Positions 1 to 7,228 of a DNA stretch of 64,000 bases are shown piece after piece (the first letter of the stretch is position 1; each line of letters begins with the position of its first letter). The position numbers were made by a program, and so were the translations under genes. This DNA comes from AWTP1-13 sp963840075 (GTDB lineage: Bacteria; Pseudomonadota; Alphaproteobacteria; Rhizobiales; Hyphomicrobiaceae): positions 124,001 to 188,000 of the forward strand of contig CAWIXS010000027.1 in assembly GCA_963840075.1 (NCBI GenBank). Direction: 5' to 3'. The notes under the pieces are model-generated. The model was not told where the DNA came from. It ran no database searches and was given only the letters and a program-made list of their open reading frames with translations.

Positions 1-749
1 GTGCGCGCATCAGGAAGCGCTTCGGCGTCAACGACTTCAGCCAGTTCACCGGCGCCGAGATGATGGCCGAGAAGTACGGCTTCCAGCGCCCCGAGCTGGA
101 CAAGTTTGCCCTGCGCAGCCATCGGGCCGCCGCCAAGGCGACCGAGACCGGCGCGTTCACGGCGGAGATCGTGCCCGTCGCCATCGAGACGCCGGACGGG
201 CCCGCCCAGCACGTGCGCGACGAGGGCATCCGCTTCGACGCCACCCTGGAGGGGATCGGCGCGGTCAAGCTCCTCAAGGAGGGCGGCGTCATCTCGGCGG
301 CAAACGCCAGCCAGATCTGCGACGGCGCCTCCGGCGCCCTGGTGGTGAACGAGCGCGCCCTGAAGCAGCACAATCTGAAGCCGCTGGCCCGCATCCACCA
401 CATGACGGTCACCGCCGGTGACCCGGTGATCATGTTGGAGGAGCCGATCCCAGCGACCCGGCGGGCGCTGGCGAGAGCTGGCCTGAAGATCGGCGACATC
501 GACCTCTACGAGGTCAACGAGGCCTTCGCCCCGGTACCGCTGGCCTGGCTGAAGGAGCTGGGCGCCGACCCCGACAGGCTCAACGTCAACGGCGGCGCCA
601 TCGCGCTGGGCCACCCGCTGGGCGCCTCCGGCACCAAGCTGATGGCCACGCTGGTCCATGCGCTCAGAGCGCGCCGCCTGCGCTGGGGCCTGCAGACCAT
701 GTGCGAGGGCGGCGGCATGGCCAACGTCACCATCGTCGAGGCGCTGTAG
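1..749 (+). CDS. Acetyl-CoA C-acyltransferase (thiolase), 3' part
   Basis: The C-terminal roughly 60% of a thiolase, which makes or cleaves 3-ketoacyl-CoA in beta-oxidation or acetoacetyl-CoA metabolism. The frame is open from the first base, so the start and the N-terminal nucleophilic Cys region lie outside the window. Visible motifs are DFSQFTGAEMMAEKYG, the catalytic His loop GHPLGASG (near base 610) and the C-terminal active-site loop CEGGGMANVTIVE with its Cys; the protein ends right after it, as in full-length family members. Substrate chain length cannot be told from this part. Confidence 0.93.
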   Translation, partial: ARIRKRFGVNDFSQFTGAEMMAEKYGFQRPELDKFALRSHRAAAKATETGAFTAEIVPVAIETPDGPAQHVRDEGIRFDATLEGIGAVKLLKEGGVISAANASQICDGASGALVVNERALKQHNLKPLARIHHMTVTAGDPVIMLEEPIPATRRALARAGLKIGDIDLYEVNEAFAPVPLAWLKELGADPDRLNVNGGAIALGHPLGASGTKLMATLVHALRARRLRWGLQTMCEGGGMANVTIVEAL

Positions 750-1118
750 GCCGGTGCCGCTTTATACCTTTGCGAGTGGTCTGGAGCGCGCCGACGCAGA
801 GCGTGGGGATGGCGCTAGTTCATGCGAAGTGCAATTGGAGGGTCTTGGGCCACAAGTTCACGATCTGGGGCAAGGGCAAGGAACGCTGGGACGGCGAGTT
901 CAAGCGCGAGATCAGCGCCATCAAGGACCGGCAATCGGGCCGGCGACGGACCGGTCGACGAGGAGCGGGAGCCGCTCGAATGTACGAAAGAGTGTGCAAG
1001 GCCGAGACGATCGACGAGGGCGGCATGCGCCTCGTGATCTCCAACGCGCGGTCCGAGACCCGGGACGCGCGCGTTGCAACGTCGCTCCGACTATGGACCA
1101 GAAAAAAGCGGGGACCAG
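750..1118. other. Gap with no supported gene
   Basis: About 370 bases between the thiolase stop and the terminator of the next, opposite-strand gene. Several overlapping frames are open on both strands, but none has a ribosome binding site, a recognisable domain or balanced amino-acid composition. It may be the eroded edge of the accessory insertion that carries the membrane protein at 1172-2524. Confidence 0.4.
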
Positions 1119-1144
1119 AAAAAAGGGGCCGCTTGCGCGGCCCC
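1119..1144 (-). terminator. Intrinsic terminator of the 1172-2524 gene
   Basis: On the minus strand an 8-bp perfect GC stem (GGGGCCGC/GCGGCCCC) with a 4-base loop is followed by six T. It lies about 28 bases past the stop codon of the membrane protein gene, so that gene has its own transcript end. A second T6 stretch with the same flanking CTGGTCC lies just beyond. Confidence 0.88.
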
Positions 1145-1171
1145 GGCTGGGCGACCCTTGCTCTCGCGGGT

Positions 1172-2524
1172 TCAGGCCGCCTTGGGCTGGGCCACATCGA
1201 TGGGCCGAGCCTCGACGACCTCCGGCTGCTCCACGACAGCCTCTTGAACCTGCTCCGCTAGCTCGGAGGCCTTGCGCCTGCGAAAGGACGGCTTCCTCTC
1301 GAGCGCGGCCAGCAGCCCGGGCGCCAAGGCGAGCCCCACGTAGCGCTGGCGCCCGCCGATCTGGACCGTCGTGTAGCCCAGCCGCTCGAACTCCTCCGAA
1401 AAGCGCGAATGGTTGAGCGGCCGCTTGCCCTTGCCCTTCGACCACAGCTTGTAGCCGTCGTAGAGGTCCTGCGAGCAGATCGTCTCGTTCGCCGCGACCG
1501 ACACGCCCTGCTTGTAGAACAGCTCCACGTCGTTCTCCGGCATGATCCATTTCGACATGGTCGCGTTGTCGTTGGCACCTTCGTGCCCCACGGAGACGGG
1601 CAGCGCCGGCGTCGGCGGCGGCCCCTCGATGCTCTCCGTATCGGTTGTCCACACCTCGTCGTCCTTGCCGGAAATAGGCGTGCGCCTGGGCGCCGCAGCC
1701 AGGGGTGCCGCCGCCGGCGCAGCCGGTGTCGTCGGCGCTGGAGGCGCGTGCGTGCGCCAGTAAGCGAAGGCCACGTACATGCCGAAGCCCGAGCCGATCT
1801 CGATCAGGAGGGCCACAAACAGCGTGAGCGCCATCTGGATGGTCTCCACCTCGACCCCCGTCATCTTGGAGAGCACGCTCGCCTGCGGATCGGCCTCGGC
1901 CATCACGGTTCCGCCGCTCGTCTTGGCGATCTTGCCGTTGAGGTCCTCGATCTTGCCGTTGAGCTTCTCGCCCCGCACGGCATTGGCGCGCTCCGCCTCC
2001 AGCGTGCGGAAGCCCTGGCAGAACTCGCGCTGCACCTTGCCGGACGGCTCGTTGCACTCGCCCGTGCGATGCCACAGGAACTGGCTCTTGAGCCCTTCCA
2101 GATCGGCCTGCACGGCCGCGGCGGCGCGATGCGGCGGCAGCCAGGACAGCTGGTCGCGGGTGCGCTTCAAGTCCTCGCGCATGTCCTTGTAGGTGGCCGT
2201 GGCCGCCGCGCGCTGGCCGCTGGTGTCGAGGCGGTTGAGTGCGGCGTGGCCGAGCGCGGAGGTCATCGAGTAGCCGGTGACGACCAGCCACACGGCCAGG
2301 GCCGCGAGCGCCTGCGACCACATCCTGTTGCGCCACGCGGCAAAGAAGAAGAACGGCACCAGCGCCTTGAAGCAGTCGGCCGCGGCCGATGCCAGGCCGT
2401 AGATGTGCCCGTCGCTCGGCGTCTTGCCGAGGGTGTAGCCGAAGCGGTAGTTCATCATGGCTGAGACGACGAGCAGAACGCTCGCCGCAATAACGCCCAG
2501 CACGCCAAGGAGATGGCGAGTCAT
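1172..2524 (-). CDS. Membrane protein with coiled coil and primase-C-terminus-like wHTH
   Basis: A 450-residue protein of unknown function. About four hydrophobic segments are seen: near residues 4-26, 50-62, 72-92 and 230-258. Between the third and fourth lies a long charged stretch (about 100-225) with heptad-like LNGKIEDLNGKIAK and several Cys. A Pro/Ala linker (260-310) leads to a C-terminal domain (about 330-400) containing DLYDGYKLWSKGKGKRPLN, then FSEEFERLGY and GGRQRYVGLAL. That pattern resembles the winged-helix domain at the C-terminus of P4/D5-type phage primases, here joined to a membrane anchor. ATG follows a G-rich Shine-Dalgarno. The gene stands alone with its own terminator and looks like accessory cargo. 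The similarity is by eye only. Confidence 0.7.
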   Translation of the reverse strand: MTRHLLGVLGVIAASVLLVVSAMMNYRFGYTLGKTPSDGHIYGLASAAADCFKALVPFFFFAAWRNRMWSQALAALAVWLVVTGYSMTSALGHAALNRLDTSGQRAAATATYKDMREDLKRTRDQLSWLPPHRAAAAVQADLEGLKSQFLWHRTGECNEPSGKVQREFCQGFRTLEAERANAVRGEKLNGKIEDLNGKIAKTSGGTVMAEADPQASVLSKMTGVEVETIQMALTLFVALLIEIGSGFGMYVAFAYWRTHAPPAPTTPAAPAAAPLAAAPRRTPISGKDDEVWTTDTESIEGPPPTPALPVSVGHEGANDNATMSKWIMPENDVELFYKQGVSVAANETICSQDLYDGYKLWSKGKGKRPLNHSRFSEEFERLGYTTVQIGGRQRYVGLALAPGLLAALERKPSFRRRKASELAEQVQEAVVEQPEVVEARPIDVAQPKAA

Positions 2525-2984
2525 CGAGGCCCCCTTTTGGGCCGGTCAGGGCATTTTGGCACTGCCGGCTTTTTTGCCTCGAGAAGGGCCACGGGCTGGG
2601 AAAGTCTGAGGCTGTCCCTCGAGCAGGCCAGCGGCTTGTTGCCGTGGCTACTGCTCAGCGCTCAACCAGCTAGGCGGGGAGCGAAGCCGACCAGGAGTTG
2701 TTGTGCACAGATGAGGTACGAGAAACGAACTGCGTTCATGCACAAGCTCCGACTGACTCGGCACCACGAACGCAGCCCCCTCGAATCGCTGCAGGTTAAC
2801 AAATCGTTCCAGGAATTCAAGCGTATATGGACCGCGTCACAATTAGATCACGCCCGTGTCCAATTTGCGCATCGCCCGAAAGCAGAACGCAGATCATATT
2901 TTATCCACTTGTTGTGCACCGCTCATCGGTTTGCATGAGCAGTTTTCGATTTTCCTATTGCATCAGCGACTCAGTTGATTTGTG
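2525..2984. other. Lower-GC intergenic stretch
   Basis: About 460 bases upstream of the membrane protein gene and past the end of cutA. The part from about 2700 to 2980 is clearly richer in A+T than its surroundings, and no frame in it looks like a protein. It should hold the promoter of the minus-strand membrane protein gene. A single DnaA-box-like nonamer (TTATCCACT, 2901-2909) is present without companions. The base composition suits recently acquired DNA. Confidence 0.45.
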
Positions 2985-3321
2985 TCATGCAGGCTTGGCC
3001 GTCTGCTCCGCGATCCAGCGCAGGAAATCGGACGAGCCGCCGTCGATGGGCAGAACAACCAAGGCGGGGTTGGTATAAGGGTGCTCGGTCGCGCACCTCG
3101 GCGACAACCGTATCGGCGAGCGCGGCGCGGGTCTTGATGATCATGGCGGTCTCCGCCTCGCGCTGGCGCTTGCCCTCCCAGACGTAGATCGCCGTCATGC
3201 CGGGAAAGATGTTGACACACGCGGCCAGGCCGCGGTCCACCAGCACGCCGCCGACGCGCTCGGCCTCGGCAGGCGAGGGGAAGGTCGAATAGATCAGAAC
3301 GGGCTTGTCGTCTTCGTTCAA
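2985..3321 (-). pseudogene. cutA: Divalent-cation tolerance protein CutA, frameshifted
   Basis: CutA is a small trimeric protein linked to divalent metal tolerance. The first three quarters reads normally (LIYSTFPSPAEAERV, ACVNIFPGMTAIYVWEGK, EAETAMIIKTR). Near base 3090 the frame breaks: the expected ending EHPYTNPALVVLPIDGG...FLRWIAEQTAKPA continues in another frame after one surplus base and stops at 2985-2987. TTG at 3321 is the likely start, with AAGG nine bases upstream; there is no suitable ATG before the conserved region. With one base removed the length (about 111 residues) is normal. It is either a real pseudogene or a sequence error. Confidence 0.85.
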
Positions 3322-3342
3322 CTGCGCCAGCCTTGGAGGACA

Positions 3343-3431
3343 GGGGGCAGACCCCTCGGTGAAGGGGGTCAGACCCCTTGCCACCAGCGTCGTCTGAAAA
3401 TCGCTACGCTAGAGGCGAGGGGTCTGACCCC
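3343..3431. repeat. GGGGTC-N-GACCCC palindromic repeat, copy 1
   Basis: Three tight palindromes (3343-3356, 3364-3377, 3419-3431) built on GGGGTC-N-GACCCC, the last preceded by GAGGCGA. The same unit recurs at 11829-11896 and 53985-54074. It lies between the divergent cutA and nadK and ends only 18 bases before the nadK ATG, so nadK has no visible Shine-Dalgarno. It is a REP/BIME-like non-coding repeat able to form hairpins. Confidence 0.85.
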
Positions 3432-3449
3432 CTCCGTTTTGACCCCCAT

Positions 3450-4232
3450 ATGGCCACATTACCAAAGAAATTCGAGAGGATCGCGTTCGTCGCCAGCGAC
3501 GTGCCGGAGGCGCGCAGCGCGCTGGAGCGGCTCGCCGCGCGCTACGGCAACGTTCCAGCCGGGGAGGCGGAGGCCATCGTCGCGCTCGGCGGCGACGGCC
3601 TGATGCTGCAGACCTTGCATCGGCACATGCACGACCGCATCCCGATCTACGGCATGCACCGCGGCTCGGTCGGCTTCCTCACCAACGACTACCACGAGGA
3701 CGACCTGACAGGCCGGCTCGCCCACGCCGAGGTCAGCATCATCCACCCGCTCGCCATGCGCGCCGTCGACCGCGCCGGCCAGGTGCACGACGGGCTCGCC
3801 ATCAACGAGGTGCACCTGTTCCGCGAGACCTACCAGGCGGCGAAGCTCAGGATCGCAATCGACGGCAAGGTGCGGCTGGAGGAGCTGATCTGCGACGGCG
3901 CCCTGGTGGCGACGCCCGCGGGCTCCACGGCCTACAACCTGTCGGTGTTCGGGCCGATCCTCCCGATCAACGCGCCCCTGCTGGCGCTGACGCCGATCAG
4001 CGCGTTCCGGCCACGGCGCTGGCGCGGCGCGCTGCTGCCCAACGCGGCGAAGATCCGCTTCGACGTGCTGGAGGCAGACAAGCGCCCCGTCAGCGCGGTC
4101 GCCGACCATGCCGCGACCCGCTCGGTGGTGCACGTGGACGTGGAGCAGGCGAGCCACATCGACATCTTCATGATGTTCGACCCCGGCCACAGCCTGGACG
4201 AGCGGATTCTGTCCGAGCAGTTCAGGTATTAG
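3450..4232 (+). CDS. nadK: NAD kinase
   Basis: Phosphorylates NAD to NADP using ATP or polyphosphate; a cytoplasmic housekeeping enzyme. The 260-residue protein has the GGDG loop (ALGGDGLMLQTLH, about residue 45), NDYHEDD, INEVHLFRE, and the substrate-loop sequence CDGALVATPAGSTAYNLS, all NAD-kinase family landmarks of the short alphaproteobacterial form. ATG at 3450 (MATLPKKFERIAF) gives the usual N-terminus even though the DNA just upstream is a palindromic repeat rather than a ribosome binding site; longer in-frame starts would translate the repeat. Divergent from cutA. Confidence 0.93.
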   Translation: MATLPKKFERIAFVASDVPEARSALERLAARYGNVPAGEAEAIVALGGDGLMLQTLHRHMHDRIPIYGMHRGSVGFLTNDYHEDDLTGRLAHAEVSIIHPLAMRAVDRAGQVHDGLAINEVHLFRETYQAAKLRIAIDGKVRLEELICDGALVATPAGSTAYNLSVFGPILPINAPLLALTPISAFRPRRWRGALLPNAAKIRFDVLEADKRPVSAVADHAATRSVVHVDVEQASHIDIFMMFDPGHSLDERILSEQFRY

Positions 4233-4262
4233 TGGTATGACACGAGGGAGCAATTCTTGATC

Positions 4263-4369
4263 ATGCCGGGCTTGTCCCCGGCATCCGGCTGACAGCGAGC
4301 GGTAGCGCGGGTTTCCAGATGCATTCCGGCGCCACCGGCCTTCGCCGGTGCAGGCAAGCCCCGGAATGA
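4263..4369. repeat. CCGGGGACAAGCCCGG / CCGGCG repeat, copy a
   Basis: An intergenic palindromic element: TCATGCCGGGCTTGTCCCCGG at one end, CCGGCGCC...GCCGGTGCAGGCAAGC and CCGGAATGA at the other. It is the same family as 9593-9703, 14044-14138 and 57656-57743. It fills the gap between nadK and the MaoC gene and can fold into hairpins; it may mark the transcript end of nadK. Confidence 0.85.
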
Positions 4370-4410
4370 CACCAAGTGCTCTCGTTTGAGCCAGAACACC
4401 AAGGGCAGCC

Positions 4411-4866
4411 ATGGCAGGACTATATCTGGAGGACTTCGAGGTCGGGCACGTCTTCGAGCACTTAATCCGGCGCACGGTGACTGAGATGGACAACACGCTG
4501 TTCTCCTGCCTCACCCACAACCCGCAGCCCTTGCACATCGATCACGACTTCTCCGCCAAGAGCGAGTGGGGCAAGCCGCTCCTCAACAGCCTGTTCACCC
4601 TCGGCCTGATGGTCGGCATCTCCGTCAGCGACACGACGCTCGGCACCACCATCGGCAACCTCGGCATGACCGAGGTGAAGTTCCCCAAGCCCGTGTTCCA
4701 CGGCGACACCCTCAACATCACCACCGAGGTGCTCTCCAAGCGCGAGACCAAGTCGCGCCCCGACGCCGGCATCGTCGAGCTCCTGCACAAGGCGTTCAAC
4801 CAGAAGGGCGAGATGGTGGCCGAGTGCCGGCGCCAGGCGATGATGAAGAAGCGGCCGAAGGCGTAA
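4411..4866 (+). CDS. MaoC-family (hot-dog) acyl-CoA dehydratase
   Basis: A 151-residue single hot-dog-fold enzyme, expected to hydrate or dehydrate an enoyl-CoA. The hydratase active-site region is seen as PLHIDHDFSAKSEWGKPL (about residues 38-56), with the Asp/His pair of R-specific hydratases, followed by SLFTLGLMVGISV. It is four bases from the start of a CitE-like lyase and clearly shares an operon with it. Such pairs act in C4/C5 dicarboxyl-CoA chemistry (for example mesaconyl-CoA or itaconate-type degradation); the exact substrate is inferred only from this pairing. Confidence 0.85.
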   Translation: MAGLYLEDFEVGHVFEHLIRRTVTEMDNTLFSCLTHNPQPLHIDHDFSAKSEWGKPLLNSLFTLGLMVGISVSDTTLGTTIGNLGMTEVKFPKPVFHGDTLNITTEVLSKRETKSRPDAGIVELLHKAFNQKGEMVAECRRQAMMKKRPKA

Positions 4867-4870
4867 GACC

Positions 4871-5755
4871 ATGCGCTCCCTGCTGTTCGTTCCCGCCGAC
4901 GACGAGAAGAAGCTCGGCAAGGGCGCCGACACCGGCGCCGACGCCCTGATCCTCGACCTGGAGGATTCCGTCAGCCTTCCCCGCAAGGCCGCGGCCCGCA
5001 CCCTGGCCGCGCAATACCTCACGGCCGCGCGCTCGCGCGAGGGCGGGCCGCTCGTCTATGTGCGCATCAACGCGCTGGATACGGACCTTTGGCAGCACGA
5101 CGTGGCCGGCGTGATCGCTGCCCGCCCGCGCGGCATCCTGCTCCCCAAGGCGCGCTCCGGCGAGGACGTGCACACGCTGTCGATCGCGCTGCATCACGAG
5201 GAGGAGCGCGCCGGAGTGGCCGCGGGCTCCACGCGCATCATCACGATCGCAACCGAGACGCCCATCTCCCTGCTGCAGCTGCACACCTATGTCGGGGCGA
5301 GCACGCGGCTCGAGGCGCTGACCTGGGGCGCCGAGGACCTTTCCGCCGAGCTCGGCGCGCGCAGCAACCGCGAGGACGACGGCCGCACCTGGACCTCGCC
5401 CTATCGCCTCGCGCGCGATCTTACGCTGTTCGCCGCGGCCGCCGCCAAGGTGCAGGCGATCGACACGGTGTTCGTCAACTTCCGCGATGCCGACGGGCTG
5501 CGCCAGGAATGCCGCGAGGCCGTGCGCGACGGTTTCACCGGTAAGATGGCGATCCACCCGGGCCAGGTGGCGATCATGAACGAGGTGTTTACGCCCACGC
5601 CCGAGGAGGTCGCCGCGTCCGAGGAGATCGTCGCGGCCTTTGCCGCGGCGCCGGAGGCGGGCGTGCTCTCCATTCGGGGCCACATGGTCGATCGCCCCCA
5701 CCTCGCCGGCGCCGAGCGCATCCTCGCCCGCGCCAAGGCCGCAGGACGGCGCTGA
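4871..5755 (+). CDS. HpcH/HpaI (CitE-like) CoA-ester lyase
   Basis: A 294-residue TIM-barrel lyase that splits or condenses a hydroxyacyl-CoA such as malyl-CoA or citramalyl-CoA. It starts MRSLLFVPADDEKKLGKG, followed by LILDLEDSV, where the Asp/Glu bind Mg. Further family landmarks are YVRINALDT, ILLPKARSGEDV, ETPISLLQLHTYVGAS, WGAEDLSAELGA and GKMAIHPGQVAIMNEVFTPT. Length is typical. It is co-transcribed with the MaoC dehydratase four bases upstream; hydration followed by cleavage would form a two-step degradation route. Confidence 0.9.
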   Translation: MRSLLFVPADDEKKLGKGADTGADALILDLEDSVSLPRKAAARTLAAQYLTAARSREGGPLVYVRINALDTDLWQHDVAGVIAARPRGILLPKARSGEDVHTLSIALHHEEERAGVAAGSTRIITIATETPISLLQLHTYVGASTRLEALTWGAEDLSAELGARSNREDDGRTWTSPYRLARDLTLFAAAAAKVQAIDTVFVNFRDADGLRQECREAVRDGFTGKMAIHPGQVAIMNEVFTPTPEEVAASEEIVAAFAAAPEAGVLSIRGHMVDRPHLAGAERILARAKAAGRR

Positions 5756-6114
5756 GAGCCGCGAGGACCGCGGTAAACAGCTGGTTGACGGCCTCGGCGG
5801 CCGAGCCGACTATTGCCTTGCAGGGCGCACCGGCCAATGCTCGGCGGTCGCTTCGAGGAGCTGGCCGGCGGTCGGCTTCGAGAAGCCCCTTGTCCGTGGC
5901 TCAGGAGGCCGTACAGGGCCATCACGGGAGCGGCAGGCACTTTGGTAGCCCGCGCACGACCGGCCAGAAATACCCGCCCGGCGCAATAGGCATTGGGCGG
6001 AGGATTGTAACACCCACTTGACTCTGTTGCAGCTCGTGACTCTGTTGCAGCGCGCCTCCGATGCACATGGCATGTCGCCCCGCGGGCGGTGGCGCTGCAC
6101 CGCCAACGACCCGC
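5756..6114. other. Intergenic stretch with an 18-base-period direct repeat
   Basis: No gene is supported here. Before the promoter at 6115 it contains two exact copies of TGACTCTGTTGCAGC (6019-6033 and 6037-6051), spaced 18 bases apart. Tandem 15-mers upstream of a promoter could be a protein-binding site, but nothing else supports that. Confidence 0.5.
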
Positions 6115-6156
6115 TTGCAATTCCGTTGCGGAAGCGTATACTTTGCAGTACAAAGT
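6115..6156 (+). promoter_or_regulatory. Promoter with overlapping palindromic operator
   Basis: TTGCAA (6115-6120) and TATACT (6137-6142), 16 bases apart, match sigma-70-type -35 and -10 boxes. A perfect inverted repeat ACTTTG-CAGTA-CAAAGT (6140-6156) overlaps the -10 box and precedes the first gene of the operon by about 20 bases. An operator there would block transcription when bound, most likely by the winged-helix regulator encoded at 6809-7186. Confidence 0.65.
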
Positions 6157-6177
6157 CTGGCGGGACGGGGAGTGTAT

Positions 6178-6822
6178 ATGCGCGACCTCGACAAGGCGCT
6201 CGCCGACATCGGCAGCATCCGCCAGCAGCTCGCGGCCGGCACCATGTTCCGCGGTTTCGGCCCCGCGGTCATCGCGGTGACCGGCGCGCTGGCTCTCCTC
6301 ACCGCCGTCGCCCAGTCGATCTGGCTGGACGATCCGACCGGCCACCCCCACCTGTTCCTCGCAAGCTGGGTCATTGCATCCGCGGCCTCCGCCGTGCTCA
6401 TCGGCGCCGAGATGATCGCCAGGACACGGCGCCATCATTCCGGGCTCGCCGACGCCATGATCCTCAATGCGATCGAGCAGTTTCTCCCCGCGGGGGCTGC
6501 CGGCGTCGCGATCGCCCTCGTCCTGTTGGAGTTCGCGCCCGACTCCCTGTGGATGCTGCCGGGGCTGTGGCAGATCCTCGTGAGCCTAGGGCTGTTCGCC
6601 GCGGTGCGATCCTTGCCCCGTGCCGTGGCCCTGGCCGCCGCATGGTACTTCGTCGCGGGCGTGACCGTGCTGATCCTGGCGAGCCGCACGCACGCGCTGT
6701 CGCCCTGGCTGATGGGCATCCCGTTTGCCGCCGGCCAGCTCCTGCTCGCCGCAATCCTGCACATCGCCTTTGCAAACAGCGATGGCGAAAGCTCGTTGGG
6801 ACGGAGCGATGACGAAAGCTGA
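6178..6822 (+). CDS. Six-TM membrane protein, operon partner of winged-helix regulator
   Basis: A 214-residue integral membrane protein with about six hydrophobic segments, for example AVIAVTGALALLTAVAQSI, AGVAIALVLLEFA and LILAS...LMGIPFAAGQLLLAA. No catalytic motif is seen. ATG at 6178 follows a GGGGAG ribosome binding site. It overlaps the start of the downstream winged-helix regulator by 14 bases, so the two are translated together. Small membrane proteins paired with this type of regulator are common, but their function is not established. A sensory or transport role is a guess. Confidence 0.75.
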   Translation: MRDLDKALADIGSIRQQLAAGTMFRGFGPAVIAVTGALALLTAVAQSIWLDDPTGHPHLFLASWVIASAASAVLIGAEMIARTRRHHSGLADAMILNAIEQFLPAGAAGVAIALVLLEFAPDSLWMLPGLWQILVSLGLFAAVRSLPRAVALAAAWYFVAGVTVLILASRTHALSPWLMGIPFAAGQLLLAAILHIAFANSDGESSLGRSDDES

Positions 6823-7186
6823 GGCGAAGGCCCCGTTCTCCTACGAGGGCCTCGATCGCGTCATGCACGAGAAGGCGCGCCTCGGCGTGCTCACCTCCCT
6901 CATCGCGCACCCCAAGGGCCTCGCCTTCGCGGACCTGAAGCAGCTGTGCGGGCTCACCGACGGCAACCTCAGCCGGCATCTGCAGGTGCTGCACGAGGCC
7001 GGGCTGCTGGAGATCATCAAGGGCTACGAGAACAATCGCCCGCACACCAAGTGCCGCCTGACCCCGCGCGGGCGCCAGCGCTTCCTCGACTATCTCGTGG
7101 TGCTCGAGCGCGTCGTACGCGATGCCGCCGAGGCTGCGCGCCAGACAGCGGCACCCGCGGACGGCCGCTATCCCCATCCCGCCTGA
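6809..7186 (+). CDS. Winged-helix transcriptional regulator (HTH_34 type)
   Basis: A 125-residue one-domain DNA-binding protein. The helix-turn-helix region runs from KARLGVLTSLIAHPKGLAFA to LTDGNLSRHLQVLHEAGLLE (about residues 21-65), followed by the wing with KCRLTPRGRQRFLDYL. It matches the small ArsR/MarR-like winged-helix family that represses its own operon. ATG at 6809 overlaps the upstream membrane gene. The perfect ACTTTG-N5-CAAAGT palindrome at the operon promoter is its probable target. No ligand-binding domain or metal-binding Cys/His cluster is visible. Confidence 0.85.
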   Translation: MTKAEAKAPFSYEGLDRVMHEKARLGVLTSLIAHPKGLAFADLKQLCGLTDGNLSRHLQVLHEAGLLEIIKGYENNRPHTKCRLTPRGRQRFLDYLVVLERVVRDAAEAARQTAAPADGRYPHPA

Positions 7187-7211
7187 GACCGTTCACTTTT
7201 TTTGCCGAGGG

Positions 7212-7228
7212 ACTTTATGATGCAAAGT
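7212..7228 (+). promoter_or_regulatory. Second operator-like palindrome at the uppS-like start
   Basis: ACTTTA-TGATG-CAAAGT has the same size and half-site as the perfect palindrome at 6140-6156, with one mismatch. It covers the ATG of the uppS-like gene (7217). It may let the same regulator control the third gene, or be chance. Confidence 0.35.

Noticed and set aside
2901..2909. DnaA-box-like TTATCCACT as an origin signal
   Set aside because: Single copy in a lower-GC accessory stretch without companion boxes or origin-type synteny; the hemE-ppsR gap is far better supported.
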